Origin: JBEKYD01 sp049509915
GTDB taxonomy: Bacteria > Acidobacteriota > Terriglobia > Bryobacterales > Bryobacteraceae
DNA: 17,001 nt
Direction: 5' to 3'
Assembly (NCBI GenBank): GCA_049509915.1
Contig: JBEKZL010000166.1
Location: 1 to 17,001 of the forward strand
Below are positions 1-6,443 of this stretch, one piece after another (position 1 is the stretch's first letter; the number at the start of each line of letters is the position of its first letter). The position numbers and the translations under genes were made by a program. Under the pieces are notes generated by a model. That model did no database searches. It worked only from the letters and a program-made list of their open reading frames with translations, and was not told the DNA's origin.

Positions 1-201
1 TTCGCTGTCGAGAGCATCCGGCGGTGGTGGCGGATGGATGGCAGGAAACACTACCGCGCGGCGCAGCGGTTGCTGCTCTACGCCGACAGCAAGGGCGGGA
101 ACGGCAACCGGCAAGGGGCCTGGAAAGTGCGACTCCAGGAACTGAGCGATGAGACTGGCATGGCAATCACGGTATGTCACTACCCGCCGGGAACCAGCAA
201 G
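1..201 (+). pseudogene. ISAzo13-family transposase, C-terminal-region fragment
   Basis: The frame is open from base 1, so the 5' part lies outside the window. It reads FAVESIRRWWRMDGRKHY, then a YADSKGGNGNR segment, then ITVCHYPPGTSK. These are hallmarks of the DDE region of ISAzo13-type transposases, where an ADxGGSNGSR motif is followed by a CHxPPGTSKWNKIEHR motif. The match stops exactly after GTSK. The expected WNKIEHR continuation is missing and an unrelated sequence begins at base 202, so the gene is truncated and cannot be functional. It would have cut and pasted its own IS. Family assignment is from remembered motifs; truncation is seen directly. Confidence 0.75.
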
Positions 202-299
202 GGATTGCCGCAACGGCGAGAGGTCTCCGACAGGCCGCCTTGGACCATGGTTTCGGTGGCACGGAGGAGTCGCTCAATCAGCCGTTGTTTCTTACGCAT
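180..299 (-). pseudogene. Possible N-terminal stub of a small mobile-element-associated protein
   Basis: A short minus-strand ORF starts with ATG at 299 and reads MRKKQRLIERLLRATETMVQ, then GGLSETSRRCGNP, before running into the reverse complement of the transposase fragment and stopping at 180-182. The pattern of a basic helix followed by RRCG(K/N)P resembles the start of small DUF6788-like proteins common in Acidobacteriota, where CxCH residues would follow. Those residues are absent because the junction at base 202 falls right after NP. The breakpoint coinciding with that of the ISAzo13 fragment supports two broken genes fused tail to tail. The family call is tentative. Confidence 0.35.
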
Positions 300-720
300 A
301 ACTTAATATTAAGATACTGCCATCCGATTACCCCGTCAAGACCAAAATTACAAAATCTTCAAAAATGTTTCGGGCTGCGAATCTGTACGACCTTGCAGGG
401 TCGCGGCAATCGGGGCGCAGAAACCAAAGGGCTTAACCTCTCCTTTTTGCGCCGGAAAGTAGCTAAGCCAGAGGCGCGGGCGATGGGAGTTGGGGGGCAG
501 GCGATATCAACCACGCCGGAGGCGTGCGGGTTGGTTGTTCATTATCCGGGCCGGAGGCGCGCTGAGTTTACTGTGGTGGCGCGAGGCGTTCGAGCTTCGA
601 AAAGCGAATTCCGGGCGCCGACCGAGTGTTTCCAACGGGAAGGCCACACTGACGGGAACGTAAACGCGAGTTCTCGTCAGGCCTGGCGTAGTCCAAGAGC
701 CATACGCACGTCGAGAAATG
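300..720. other. Non-coding stretch between mobile-element fragments
   Basis: No ORF in any frame here has a recognisable protein pattern. The long plus-strand frame that crosses it continues into the intron RNA and has no family resemblance. The stretch becomes GC-rich after about 480 and contains two imperfect copies of a GCCGGAGGCG-like motif near 512 and 551. The upstream target sequence of the group II intron must lie at its right end, but I cannot fix the exact splice boundary. Confidence 0.4.
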
Positions 721-1388
721 GGGTGCCCTCTAGGCCCGCGAGAACCGAGAGACCAGGGGCCTACCCGGCCGCAGGACCGGTCCGGGAAGCCACGGTCCGT
801 AATGTGCGCAGAGCAGCGCGTAGTTCAGGAGGGTCGAAGTCCCTCTGGCGCTCGGATGAGGAGTGCCATATCCGAACGCGGGGGTAACGCCTCGCGGGCC
901 GGGAGAGAAGACAGCCAAGGCGGACCTGGAGCCACCGCTTGAGGTCCCCGGAGGGCAGGGTGTCCATCGCGAGGTGGAATCCGAAGGGCATGAGGAGAAG
1001 TACCGGGCTGTAATCAATGGGGGCTGCCCCCAGCTGAACCTGTCGGCCAAAGGTGGGGCAAGGTCGAGCCTGCACTATGAAGGCGAAGGCGTTCTCATTC
1101 ACCCACCGCACCAAGGTGTTTGCGGATGGCACGGTACGGAAGAACAGCGCGTGACCGCAGGAGGACTGGCAGAGTCTGCGGGTGGCACCGGAGTAAGCAG
1201 ACCTATAAGCGTGAGCGAAGTGGCGCGTGACGCTCTGTCAGAAGACGGACGGCTATGTAGTACCACAAGCGCGGTGCCGCGTGACCGGGGAACCGGCGGC
1301 GGAAGTGGGCCGGGGAAGGCAGTCGGCGAAGGCGGTTGGGAAGAGAGAGAAAACCAGATGAGCAAGGGCGGGGAGGTGGATCAGTTCC
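721..1388 (+). ncRNA. Group II intron 5' RNA (ribozyme domains I-IV, partial)
   Basis: This GC-rich, purine-rich stretch contains no convincing protein and leads directly into an intron-encoded reverse transcriptase remnant. That is the arrangement of bacterial group II introns, whose ribozyme domains I-III precede an ORF in domain IV. A GTGCC at 722 resembles the GTGYG 5' end of such introns but is not a full match. Stem-like segments are frequent, for example around 825-850 and 1195-1235. No domain V hairpin (GAGCCGT...ACGGTTC type) was found downstream, so the 3' catalytic part is lost and the intron cannot splice. Boundaries are approximate, and the 5' end is a guess within tens of bases. 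Confidence 0.55.
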
Positions 1389-1685
1389 ATGAGTGAAATA
1401 CCCGTACATTCTCGTCCGAGGAGACTGGTGGACTGGATCAACCCGACGGGTGCCAGAAAGGTCCATTCATGAATTGACACGGTGTATCAGCGGAAGAACT
1501 TGGAGATGGCCTGGGAGATGGTACAGGCCAAGCGGCTCGTGTCCCAGAGAATAGCTGACAGCCGGGTGCTGCGTCTGATTGAGGCTATGCTCCAGGCGGG
1601 AAGTTATGGCAAAGCGCGGCTCTACCCAACGGAGCGCGGGACTCCGCAAGGCGCAAGGCGGACACCCAAAACCGGCCAGTTGTAG
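1389..1685 (+). pseudogene. ltrA: Group II intron reverse transcriptase/maturase remnant
   Basis: The ATG at 1389 opens MSEIPVHSRPRRLVDWINP..., reaches a TGA at 1470-1472 where the family normally has Leu (HSLIDxVYQRKNLEMAW), and continues in the same frame as VYQRKNLEMAWEMVQAKR. The text then jumps to RIADSRVLRLIEAMLQAGSY...ERGTPQG. In intact maturases the AWEKV element (RT0/RT1) and the DGRVLRLI...GTPQGG element (RT4) are separated by well over 100 residues. Those residues, including most of the polymerase palm, are missing. After PQG the sequence diverges at about 1650, where the end of the IS21-family element begins. The gene therefore carries a nonsense codon, an internal deletion and a 3' truncation. 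Confidence 0.8.
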
Positions 1686-1701
1686 ACCGCTATCCAGGAC
1701 A
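1650..1701 (+). repeat. Left inverted end of the IS21-family element
   Basis: Reading inward it contains GGACAC, then AAAACCGGCCAGTTG, then ATCCAGGACA. The same words in the same order are found on the opposite strand at 2590-2639, with small indels between blocks. The outermost base is approximate. This end supplies the last codons and stop of the truncated reverse transcriptase frame. Confidence 0.75.
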
Positions 1702-1738
1702 TTGACTGGGACGAGGCGTTCATATATGCTCCGTCCTC

Positions 1739-2441
1739 GTGAGCAATGTCTTGAGCGAGGAAAAGAAACAGCAAGCCATAGCCTTAGGGCGCCTTGGGAT
1801 GGTCGTTGCGACGGATCGAACGGGAAACCCTACCGGGACGAGATTGAGGTCGGGCTCTCGCGGGGTCGCAACGCCAGGGCCATCTGGCAGGACTTGGTGG
1901 ACCGCTACAGCTTCGCCGGCGCCTATCAGCGCGTCAAGCGTTTCGTGCGCGAACTCCGCCGGGCTGGATCGGCCGCCAGGTCCAGGTGCAATGGGATGCA
2001 CGTCAAGTACGGCTGCTCGATCCGCGGACCGGCGCGCTGCTGCGCGAACACTTGCGTCAGATGCCCGGCCGCCATCGCATCAAAGACGAGGACCGCCCCA
2101 AGCAAACCCCGCTGGGCCCGCTGCAACTGCTGGCCCGCGCCGACAAGTTCGGGTCGCAGATCGGTACGCTCTGCCGTTGCCTGCACCGCCAAGAGGGCGA
2201 AGCCGCCGTGCGCCGCATCCTGGGCATGTTGTCGCTGGCCAAGAAACACGGCGCCGCCAGTGTGGATGACGCCTGCGCCGCCGCGCTGGACGTCGGCGTC
2301 TGTGAGTATCATTTTGTGCGGCGCTATCTGGAACGCCGCCCCCAACTGCCCCTCAGCCTGCGGCAGGTCGATCCCCTCATCCGCCAGCTCACCCTGTACC
2401 GCGACTCCATCGAAAACCAAACCAAGGAGAACGAGGTATGA
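1739..2441 (+). pseudogene. istA: IS21-family transposase IstA, frameshifted and deleted
   Basis: The GTG at 1739 begins VSNVLSEEKKQQAIALGRLG, a typical IstA N-terminus (helix-turn-helix domain). A one-base shift near 1800 is needed to read the conserved continuation WSLRRIERE. A second block, PYRDEIEVGLSRGRNARAIW through VKRFVRELR (about 1833-1960), lies in a third frame. The last block, VQVQWDARQVRLLDPRTG to ENEV (about 1979-2441), is the C-terminal DNA-binding tail. Between the second and last blocks the integrase DDE core, roughly 250 residues in family members, is gone. The TGA at 2439-2441 overlaps the istB start. Identity is confident from the N- and C-terminal motifs; the protein cannot be active. 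Confidence 0.85.
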
Positions 2442-2568
2442 ACGTCATCGAACTGGAAGGTGCGTTACGACAACTCCGGCTCGGCGGATGGCCGCCGTGT
2501 TGGAAACCCGGCTGCACGAGGCGCAAACCGAAACCATGGCGCCGATCGATCTGATCGCATCCCCGGTC
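2438..2568 (+). pseudogene. istB: IS21-family helper ATPase IstB, N-terminal remnant
   Basis: The ATG at 2438 overlaps the istA stop in an ATGA arrangement, the usual coupling of the two IS21 genes. It reads MNVIELEGALRQLRLGG, after which one missing base shifts the frame to MAAVLETRLHEAQTETMAPI, then DLIASPVTGR. Only the first 45 or so residues are represented. The AAA+ ATPase domain with Walker motifs is absent, because the sequence passes into the right end of the element. In complete elements IstB selects the target site and activates IstA. Confidence 0.8.
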
Positions 2569-2589
2569 ACCGGTAGGGTAAGAATAGGT

Positions 2590-2639
2590 TGTCCTGGATG
2601 CGCTTCAACTGGCCGGTTTTGAAGTGTCCCTGAGGCGCA
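2590..2639 (-). repeat. Right inverted end of the IS21-family element
   Basis: Read on the minus strand it runs TGCGCCTCAGGGACAC, then AAAACCGGCCAGTTG, then ATCCAGGACA, matching the left end at 1650-1701. The TG at the outer tip is typical of IS ends. The final codons and stop of the minus-strand ORF ending at 2605 lie inside this repeat, so that ORF is cut by the element. Confidence 0.75.
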
Positions 2640-3042
2640 CGTAGAACTGATGGAAGCCAGCGTCGCAGCTCCACATTCCGGGGAACGCATAGAGCGCTGA
2701 GCCCATGAGCTGCATCCTCAATTGCTCGGACGTGACATTGCCGACGAAACCATCAGTATCGGGAACCTTCTGGTTAACGGTGTCTAGGACGACCAGAACG
2801 ACTCTCTCGTTCCGAGTCAGGCTTTGCAGTTCCGCTGCCAGGCACGGATCGCTCAGCCCCGAATCTTGTTTGGTTACAAGGAGATAGCGCTTGCCACGAA
2901 AATTCAGAAAATCAAAATCTGGTCCTACGGGCCACCGAAGCGCAGGCCGTATGCTTTCATGGATTTCCGGTTCCGCGGGGAGATGCCAGCAGATGTTCCG
3001 CAAGCCAGATGATATAGCGTGAATTACGTTCGCGGACTTCAT
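2605..3042 (-). pseudogene. Unknown ORF, 3' end truncated by the IS21 element, overlapping the uxaE-like gene
   Basis: From the ATG at 3042 (MKSANVIHAISSGLRN...) this frame gives 145 residues. The part downstream of the neighbour's stop looks like real protein: DFDFLNFRGKRYLLVTKQDS, VVLVVLDTVNQKVPDTDGF and LYAFPGMWSCDAGFHQFY. The last residues (about RLRDTSKPAS and stop) are encoded by the IS21 inverted end, so the original C-terminus is lost. I do not recognise the family. The start is uncertain: the ATG at 3042 would overlap the upstream gene by 86 bp, a TTG lies near 3003, or the piece may be an internal fragment of a gene whose 5' end is also missing. A frameshifted extension of the upstream protein is less likely, since that protein ends where its family normally ends. 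Confidence 0.5.
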
Positions 3043-4870
3043 GCAGCAGGTTATCCGGCATCTCGTCAATTTTCTCCTTGAAGAATCGGTTGTCGCCGTC
3101 CGGGGAATTAACATCACGGCTGCCGACCACGTTGCCAAGCCAGAACACCAAGAACAGATTTCCGTCAACTCTCCCGCGGGCAGCGTCGCCAAGCAAGCGT
3201 CCGCCGCCTGAGCCAGCATAGTGCCCGGCGAGCTTGCTTTCCGGACCGTATAACCCCGCGGCGGCGAAGCGATTCGCCCGGTCTACCATGCGGTCGAAGA
3301 GTTGCCTCCAATAGGAATCCACGGGTTGCTCGGCGAGCACATCGAGCAGCAGTAACTGCAGTTCCCCGGAGATCTTGTAGTTCACTCTCCCGGAGGTTGC
3401 TTCACCGATGATTCCCAGCACGGCCGCTTGTTTGCCGCTCCCCGAATGGACGCTCAGTGTCGCGTTAAAGTGGTGTGCGATGTCGGCGTGTTCACGAATT
3501 CTGGCCGCCAGTTCCTTAAGGGGATGGCCGCCAAATTCCTGCTCCACCCGGGGCAGCAGTTCCGGCCACATCTTGCCATGGCAGTACTCCCGCAATCCGA
3601 CGCCGTGTTCCGCCGTCCGCTCCATCATAACGGGAAAGGGCTGGCGTTTCTTGAAGCCGAAATTGGGAGGCACCAGGGGTGCGGGACGCCCACGTGCCTG
3701 CAGCCAGTGCATGTAAAACAGAAGCTCCTTGGCGGTCGTCAGGGTTTCGGCCTCGTCGATCGACGGTTCGAAATCGAAGCTGCGGCCGCACTTGCACTGC
3801 TGGATAAAATCGTACAGTTCCTCGTTACGTTTCAAACTCATGCCGAATTTCACTGAAAGGCGGATGATTTCCTGGCGAGTGAAGCTGTACTCCCGCCCGC
3901 CGATTGAGAAAGGTCGCGAGAACTCCGCAGCCACCCACGATTGTTCTTCAGGCGTCAGAATTTGAGCGAATCTTTCCGCCACCGCCGAGTCGCCCCATGC
4001 CGCCGCATGCCGAACATCGGCCTCTAGTTCGAACAGTCGCGAGGTATCCGTGGTGAACTTGGTGTATCCGGCTGCCTGGCGAATCGCCTCTTTCACATGC
4101 TCGAAAGACCTGGCAATGTCTTCGGAGCTATCGCCGGAAACAATGAAATGATCGGCCTCCGCGTTGTACCCTTCGCGCCACCCGCTGCGGATCGCTGCCC
4201 ATAGCCCGGCGTGATAAAGGTGTCGGATGGAAACCCGGGTGTGCCCGGGCACGAGCGGGTTCTCGCCGTCGCGTTCGGCCAGCGCCGCGTCGGTAGTCAT
4301 CTCCCGCGTTGCCGCCAGTTGCACCGGGGAGGCCAGGTTACAACCCGTCTCGATTAACAGCGTTCGATAGGCGTCAAAGGCGGCCGGAATACTGATCTCC
4401 GGATGGCGCGCCCCGGCGGCGATCGCGGATTCCTGCCCCTGGGGCCTTGGTAGAAACGACGCATCCACCTGCTCGGCAAAAACACGGATGTTGTCGTGAT
4501 CCGTCGCAGCGAAAGGTATCACGAGAATAGTGCTTTCTCCCGCTTCGTTGCCCAGAGAGGAAAAATATGCTACTCGTCCGGAGAAGAGAGGTGAGATCTG
4601 CGGAGCAGTCGTAATTTGCAGCAATACCGGTTGCGGTGACCCGTGAGCCACGACGTCCGCTGCGAGATAGTAATTGCACGGGCAAGCGCGGTCAACCGAC
4701 AGAGACCCCGGATAAATTCGAAGGTCCCGCAGCGCCACTTCTTGAAGGGCCGAGGCCATGCGGCTGCATGTTTTCGTACTGAACCCATCGCGCCCGCTGA
4801 TGCGCACGAGGATATCCGCGATCGCTGCCGCCTCTTCCCGTCGGAACGACAGCGCAGTTTGCTGGCTCAT
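2957..4870 (-). CDS. UxaE-like (D-tagaturonate epimerase family) protein
   Basis: This cytoplasmic protein has 637 residues. It shares pattern with UxaE, which interconverts D-tagaturonate and D-fructuronate in hexuronate catabolism: GWREGYNAEADHF at about 230-242, FDFEPSIDEAETLT at 365-378 (UxaE FEVSVDETET), and the block ADIAHHFNATLSVHSGSGK at 462-480 (UxaE EIARMF...ISLHSGSDK). The C-terminal VFWLGNVVGSRD...ERNSRYIIWLAEHL also fits the family end. It is longer than the roughly 480-residue thermophile enzymes; the extra sequence is mainly N-terminal and between motifs. The ATG at 4870 has GAGGAGG about ten bases upstream and overlaps the stop of an upstream gene tail in an ATGA arrangement. 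Nearby acid-sugar dehydratases and a KduD-like SDR fit a hexuronate role. The exact substrate is unproven. Confidence 0.65.
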   Translation of the reverse strand: MSQQTALSFRREEAAAIADILVRISGRDGFSTKTCSRMASALQEVALRDLRIYPGSLSVDRACPCNYYLAADVVAHGSPQPVLLQITTAPQISPLFSGRVAYFSSLGNEAGESTILVIPFAATDHDNIRVFAEQVDASFLPRPQGQESAIAAGARHPEISIPAAFDAYRTLLIETGCNLASPVQLAATREMTTDAALAERDGENPLVPGHTRVSIRHLYHAGLWAAIRSGWREGYNAEADHFIVSGDSSEDIARSFEHVKEAIRQAAGYTKFTTDTSRLFELEADVRHAAAWGDSAVAERFAQILTPEEQSWVAAEFSRPFSIGGREYSFTRQEIIRLSVKFGMSLKRNEELYDFIQQCKCGRSFDFEPSIDEAETLTTAKELLFYMHWLQARGRPAPLVPPNFGFKKRQPFPVMMERTAEHGVGLREYCHGKMWPELLPRVEQEFGGHPLKELAARIREHADIAHHFNATLSVHSGSGKQAAVLGIIGEATSGRVNYKISGELQLLLLDVLAEQPVDSYWRQLFDRMVDRANRFAAAGLYGPESKLAGHYAGSGGGRLLGDAARGRVDGNLFLVFWLGNVVGSRDVNSPDGDNRFFKEKIDEMPDNLLHEVRERNSRYIIWLAEHLLASPRGTGNP

Positions 4871-5132
4871 TTCAGATCATCCTCCTCATTTCTTTCAAAG
4901 AACGGAAGATCACGCACCTCCCGCTCGTAAACCCCGGCCGTCTCACGCAAGCTCCGCCATACACAACGGCCCGATCATCCCGGAATCTTCGGCCAATTGC
5001 TTTCTCTCAAACTGTGGAGAGCATCGAAAACCGCTCCGCTTCCGATACCCTGACAATCCGCCGATCCTTCACATTCTCGCCCAGGGCCCAGTTCTCCAGC
5101 CCCTCCGAAAACAGCCAGTCTTTTGTGTCTTC
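4867..5132 (-). pseudogene. Decayed gene tail translationally coupled to the uxaE-like gene
   Basis: Two short minus-strand frames look coding. The first, about 5132-5007, reads TKDWLFSEGLENWALGENVK, then DRRIVRVSEAERFSMLSTV and stop. The second, about 4974-4867, reads WRSLRETAGVYEREVRDLPF, then FERNEEDDLK and stop. The second stop (TGA 4869-4867) overlaps the ATG at 4870, the normal coupling between neighbours in an operon. A single frameshift between about 4975 and 5010 would connect the two pieces. No start codon or upstream portion remains between here and the dehydratase stop at 5148, so this is probably the 3' end of a lost gene. I do not recognise the family. Confidence 0.4.
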
Positions 5133-5147
5133 TTATGACAGCGCGAC

Positions 5148-6383
5148 TCAGCTCAGGATTCGGGAAGCGAAAAGCTTCTCGTTGAGCTTGGCTCCCAGAC
5201 CGGGGCGGTCTGTGAGCACGATCTGCCCGTTATTGACCTCGGTCGGCGGATCCAGTAGATCGTTCTCCCAGCGGTCTTCGGGCGCCGTTGCCGGATACTC
5301 CTGTGCGAGCAGGTTCGGAAGCGTCGCCGAGACGTGACCGGCGGCACGCGCAAGCACAGGGCCACACCAGCAGTGCGGAGCAACAACGGCATCATACAAT
5401 TGGGCCATCACAGCAACTTTCCGCATCTCGAAGATCCCGCCCACATTGCCCACCTCCGGCTGAATTACGCGAACGGCGGAATCCAGTACATCTTTTGCTT
5501 GCTTTCGATCGAAAATGCGCTCGCCGGCCGCGAGAGGAATCGATGTCGATTCGGCGATCTTCCGGAACAGGTCGGGGCGCCCCGGAGCGATTGGCTCTTC
5601 GAAGAACACCAGGTTGAAATCTTCCAATTCCTTGGCCGCGCGCAAGCCTCCTTTGAAGTCGAACCTCACATGGCCGTCCACGGCCAGCCTAAAATCAACG
5701 CCAAGGCTGTCGCGGAAAGCCTGTAGAGTCTTGCGATAGGCTTTGATCTCAGCTAGACTCGGGTTGCCTCGAATCTGACCAAACGGATCGCACTTGAACA
5801 TGCGAAATCCGGCTTCCTTGGTGCTCACGGCGCGTTCCACCTGTCCGGCGACGTCGTTGATCCCCACGTAAGCACCATGATTCGCGTAGAGTGGCACAGT
5901 GTCCCGTATGCGCCCCCCAAGAAGCGCGCAGATCGGCAGGCCGGCCACTTGGCCCATGATGTCCCAGAGGGCTATTTCGATCGCCGACACGGCCGACACC
6001 CAGAACAAACCTGAGGCTGCGGCGACTGTATAGCCCTCCGAGAAACCGCGCGCGTACCGGTTCAGGAACGCCTCAATCTCCAGAGGACTCGTCCCGATGA
6101 GCTCGGATCCGATGGTTGCGGCAAGATCTCGCACCAGCCGGACTCTCTTGAGGTTCTGCCCTCCGCCCCATGAGAAGGCTTCGCCTATGCCTTCGACACC
6201 CTGGTCCGTCTGCACGCGCGCGAACACCCAACCGGCGTAGCCGCGCGTCGCTTTGATGGCGACGGCCTTTACGCTGGTTATCTTGATCCGCGTCGGAGCG
6301 GACTGCGCCTTCGCCCCGCCCGGCGAAGCCATCAATCCGCCCGCACCCGCTATCAACGTGTCAAAAAACCGCTTTCTGGTCAT
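5148..6383 (-). CDS. Enolase-superfamily acid-sugar dehydratase (mandelate racemase/DgoD-like), copy 1
   Basis: This 411-residue protein has the N-terminal capping domain (about 32-160) and C-terminal modified TIM barrel of the mandelate racemase subgroup. Visible catalytic positions are D236 with H238 (VDGH), E262/E263 (FFEEP), E288 (AGER) and H337 (APHCWCGP). This is the layout of galactonate-dehydratase-type enzymes, in which three acidic residues bind Mg2+ and the two His act as base and acid. Such enzymes dehydrate aldonates or aldarates to 2-keto-3-deoxy acids. The N-terminus (MTRKRFFDTLIAGAGG...AKAQ) looks like a Tat signal with RK in place of RR. GGAG lies 7 bases before the ATG. The gene is 60 bp downstream of the TonB receptor and is a paralogue of the gene at 9888. 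Substrate and export are inferred. Confidence 0.85.
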   Translation of the reverse strand: MTRKRFFDTLIAGAGGLMASPGGAKAQSAPTRIKITSVKAVAIKATRGYAGWVFARVQTDQGVEGIGEAFSWGGGQNLKRVRLVRDLAATIGSELIGTSPLEIEAFLNRYARGFSEGYTVAAASGLFWVSAVSAIEIALWDIMGQVAGLPICALLGGRIRDTVPLYANHGAYVGINDVAGQVERAVSTKEAGFRMFKCDPFGQIRGNPSLAEIKAYRKTLQAFRDSLGVDFRLAVDGHVRFDFKGGLRAAKELEDFNLVFFEEPIAPGRPDLFRKIAESTSIPLAAGERIFDRKQAKDVLDSAVRVIQPEVGNVGGIFEMRKVAVMAQLYDAVVAPHCWCGPVLARAAGHVSATLPNLLAQEYPATAPEDRWENDLLDPPTEVNNGQIVLTDRPGLGAKLNEKLFASRILS

Positions 6384-6397
6384 ACCGTCTCCAATCG
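6384..6397 (-). promoter_or_regulatory. Ribosome binding site of dehydratase copy 1
   Basis: On the minus strand TTGGAGACGGT immediately precedes the ATG at 6383, with the GGAG core about 7 bases from the start. It confirms the start that includes the full signal-like peptide. Confidence 0.6.
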
Positions 6398-6443
6398 GAA
6401 ACTAGAACAACTCTTCCAGGTCATGAGATCTCTAATACGGGTA

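Larger units (their letters stand above)
1650..2639 (+). mobile_element. Internally deleted IS21-family insertion sequence
   Basis: An element of about 990 bp is bounded by inverted repeats at 1650-1701 and 2590-2639 and contains remnants of istA and istB in the correct order, with the typical ATGA overlap. Full IS21-family elements are roughly 2-2.5 kb. The loss here removes the DDE catalytic part of istA and nearly all of istB, so the copy is non-autonomous. Sequences just outside the two ends do not show an obvious direct repeat. The left flank is the group II intron gene and the right flank is an unrelated minus-strand ORF, so the copy probably results from rearrangement as well as insertion. 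Confidence 0.75.

Noticed and set aside
174..887. 237-residue plus-strand open frame across the left flank
   Set aside because: It runs through the ISAzo13 fragment in the wrong frame, a non-coding stretch and the group II intron RNA. Its Arg/Gly/Ala-rich sequence has no domain pattern and comes from high GC.
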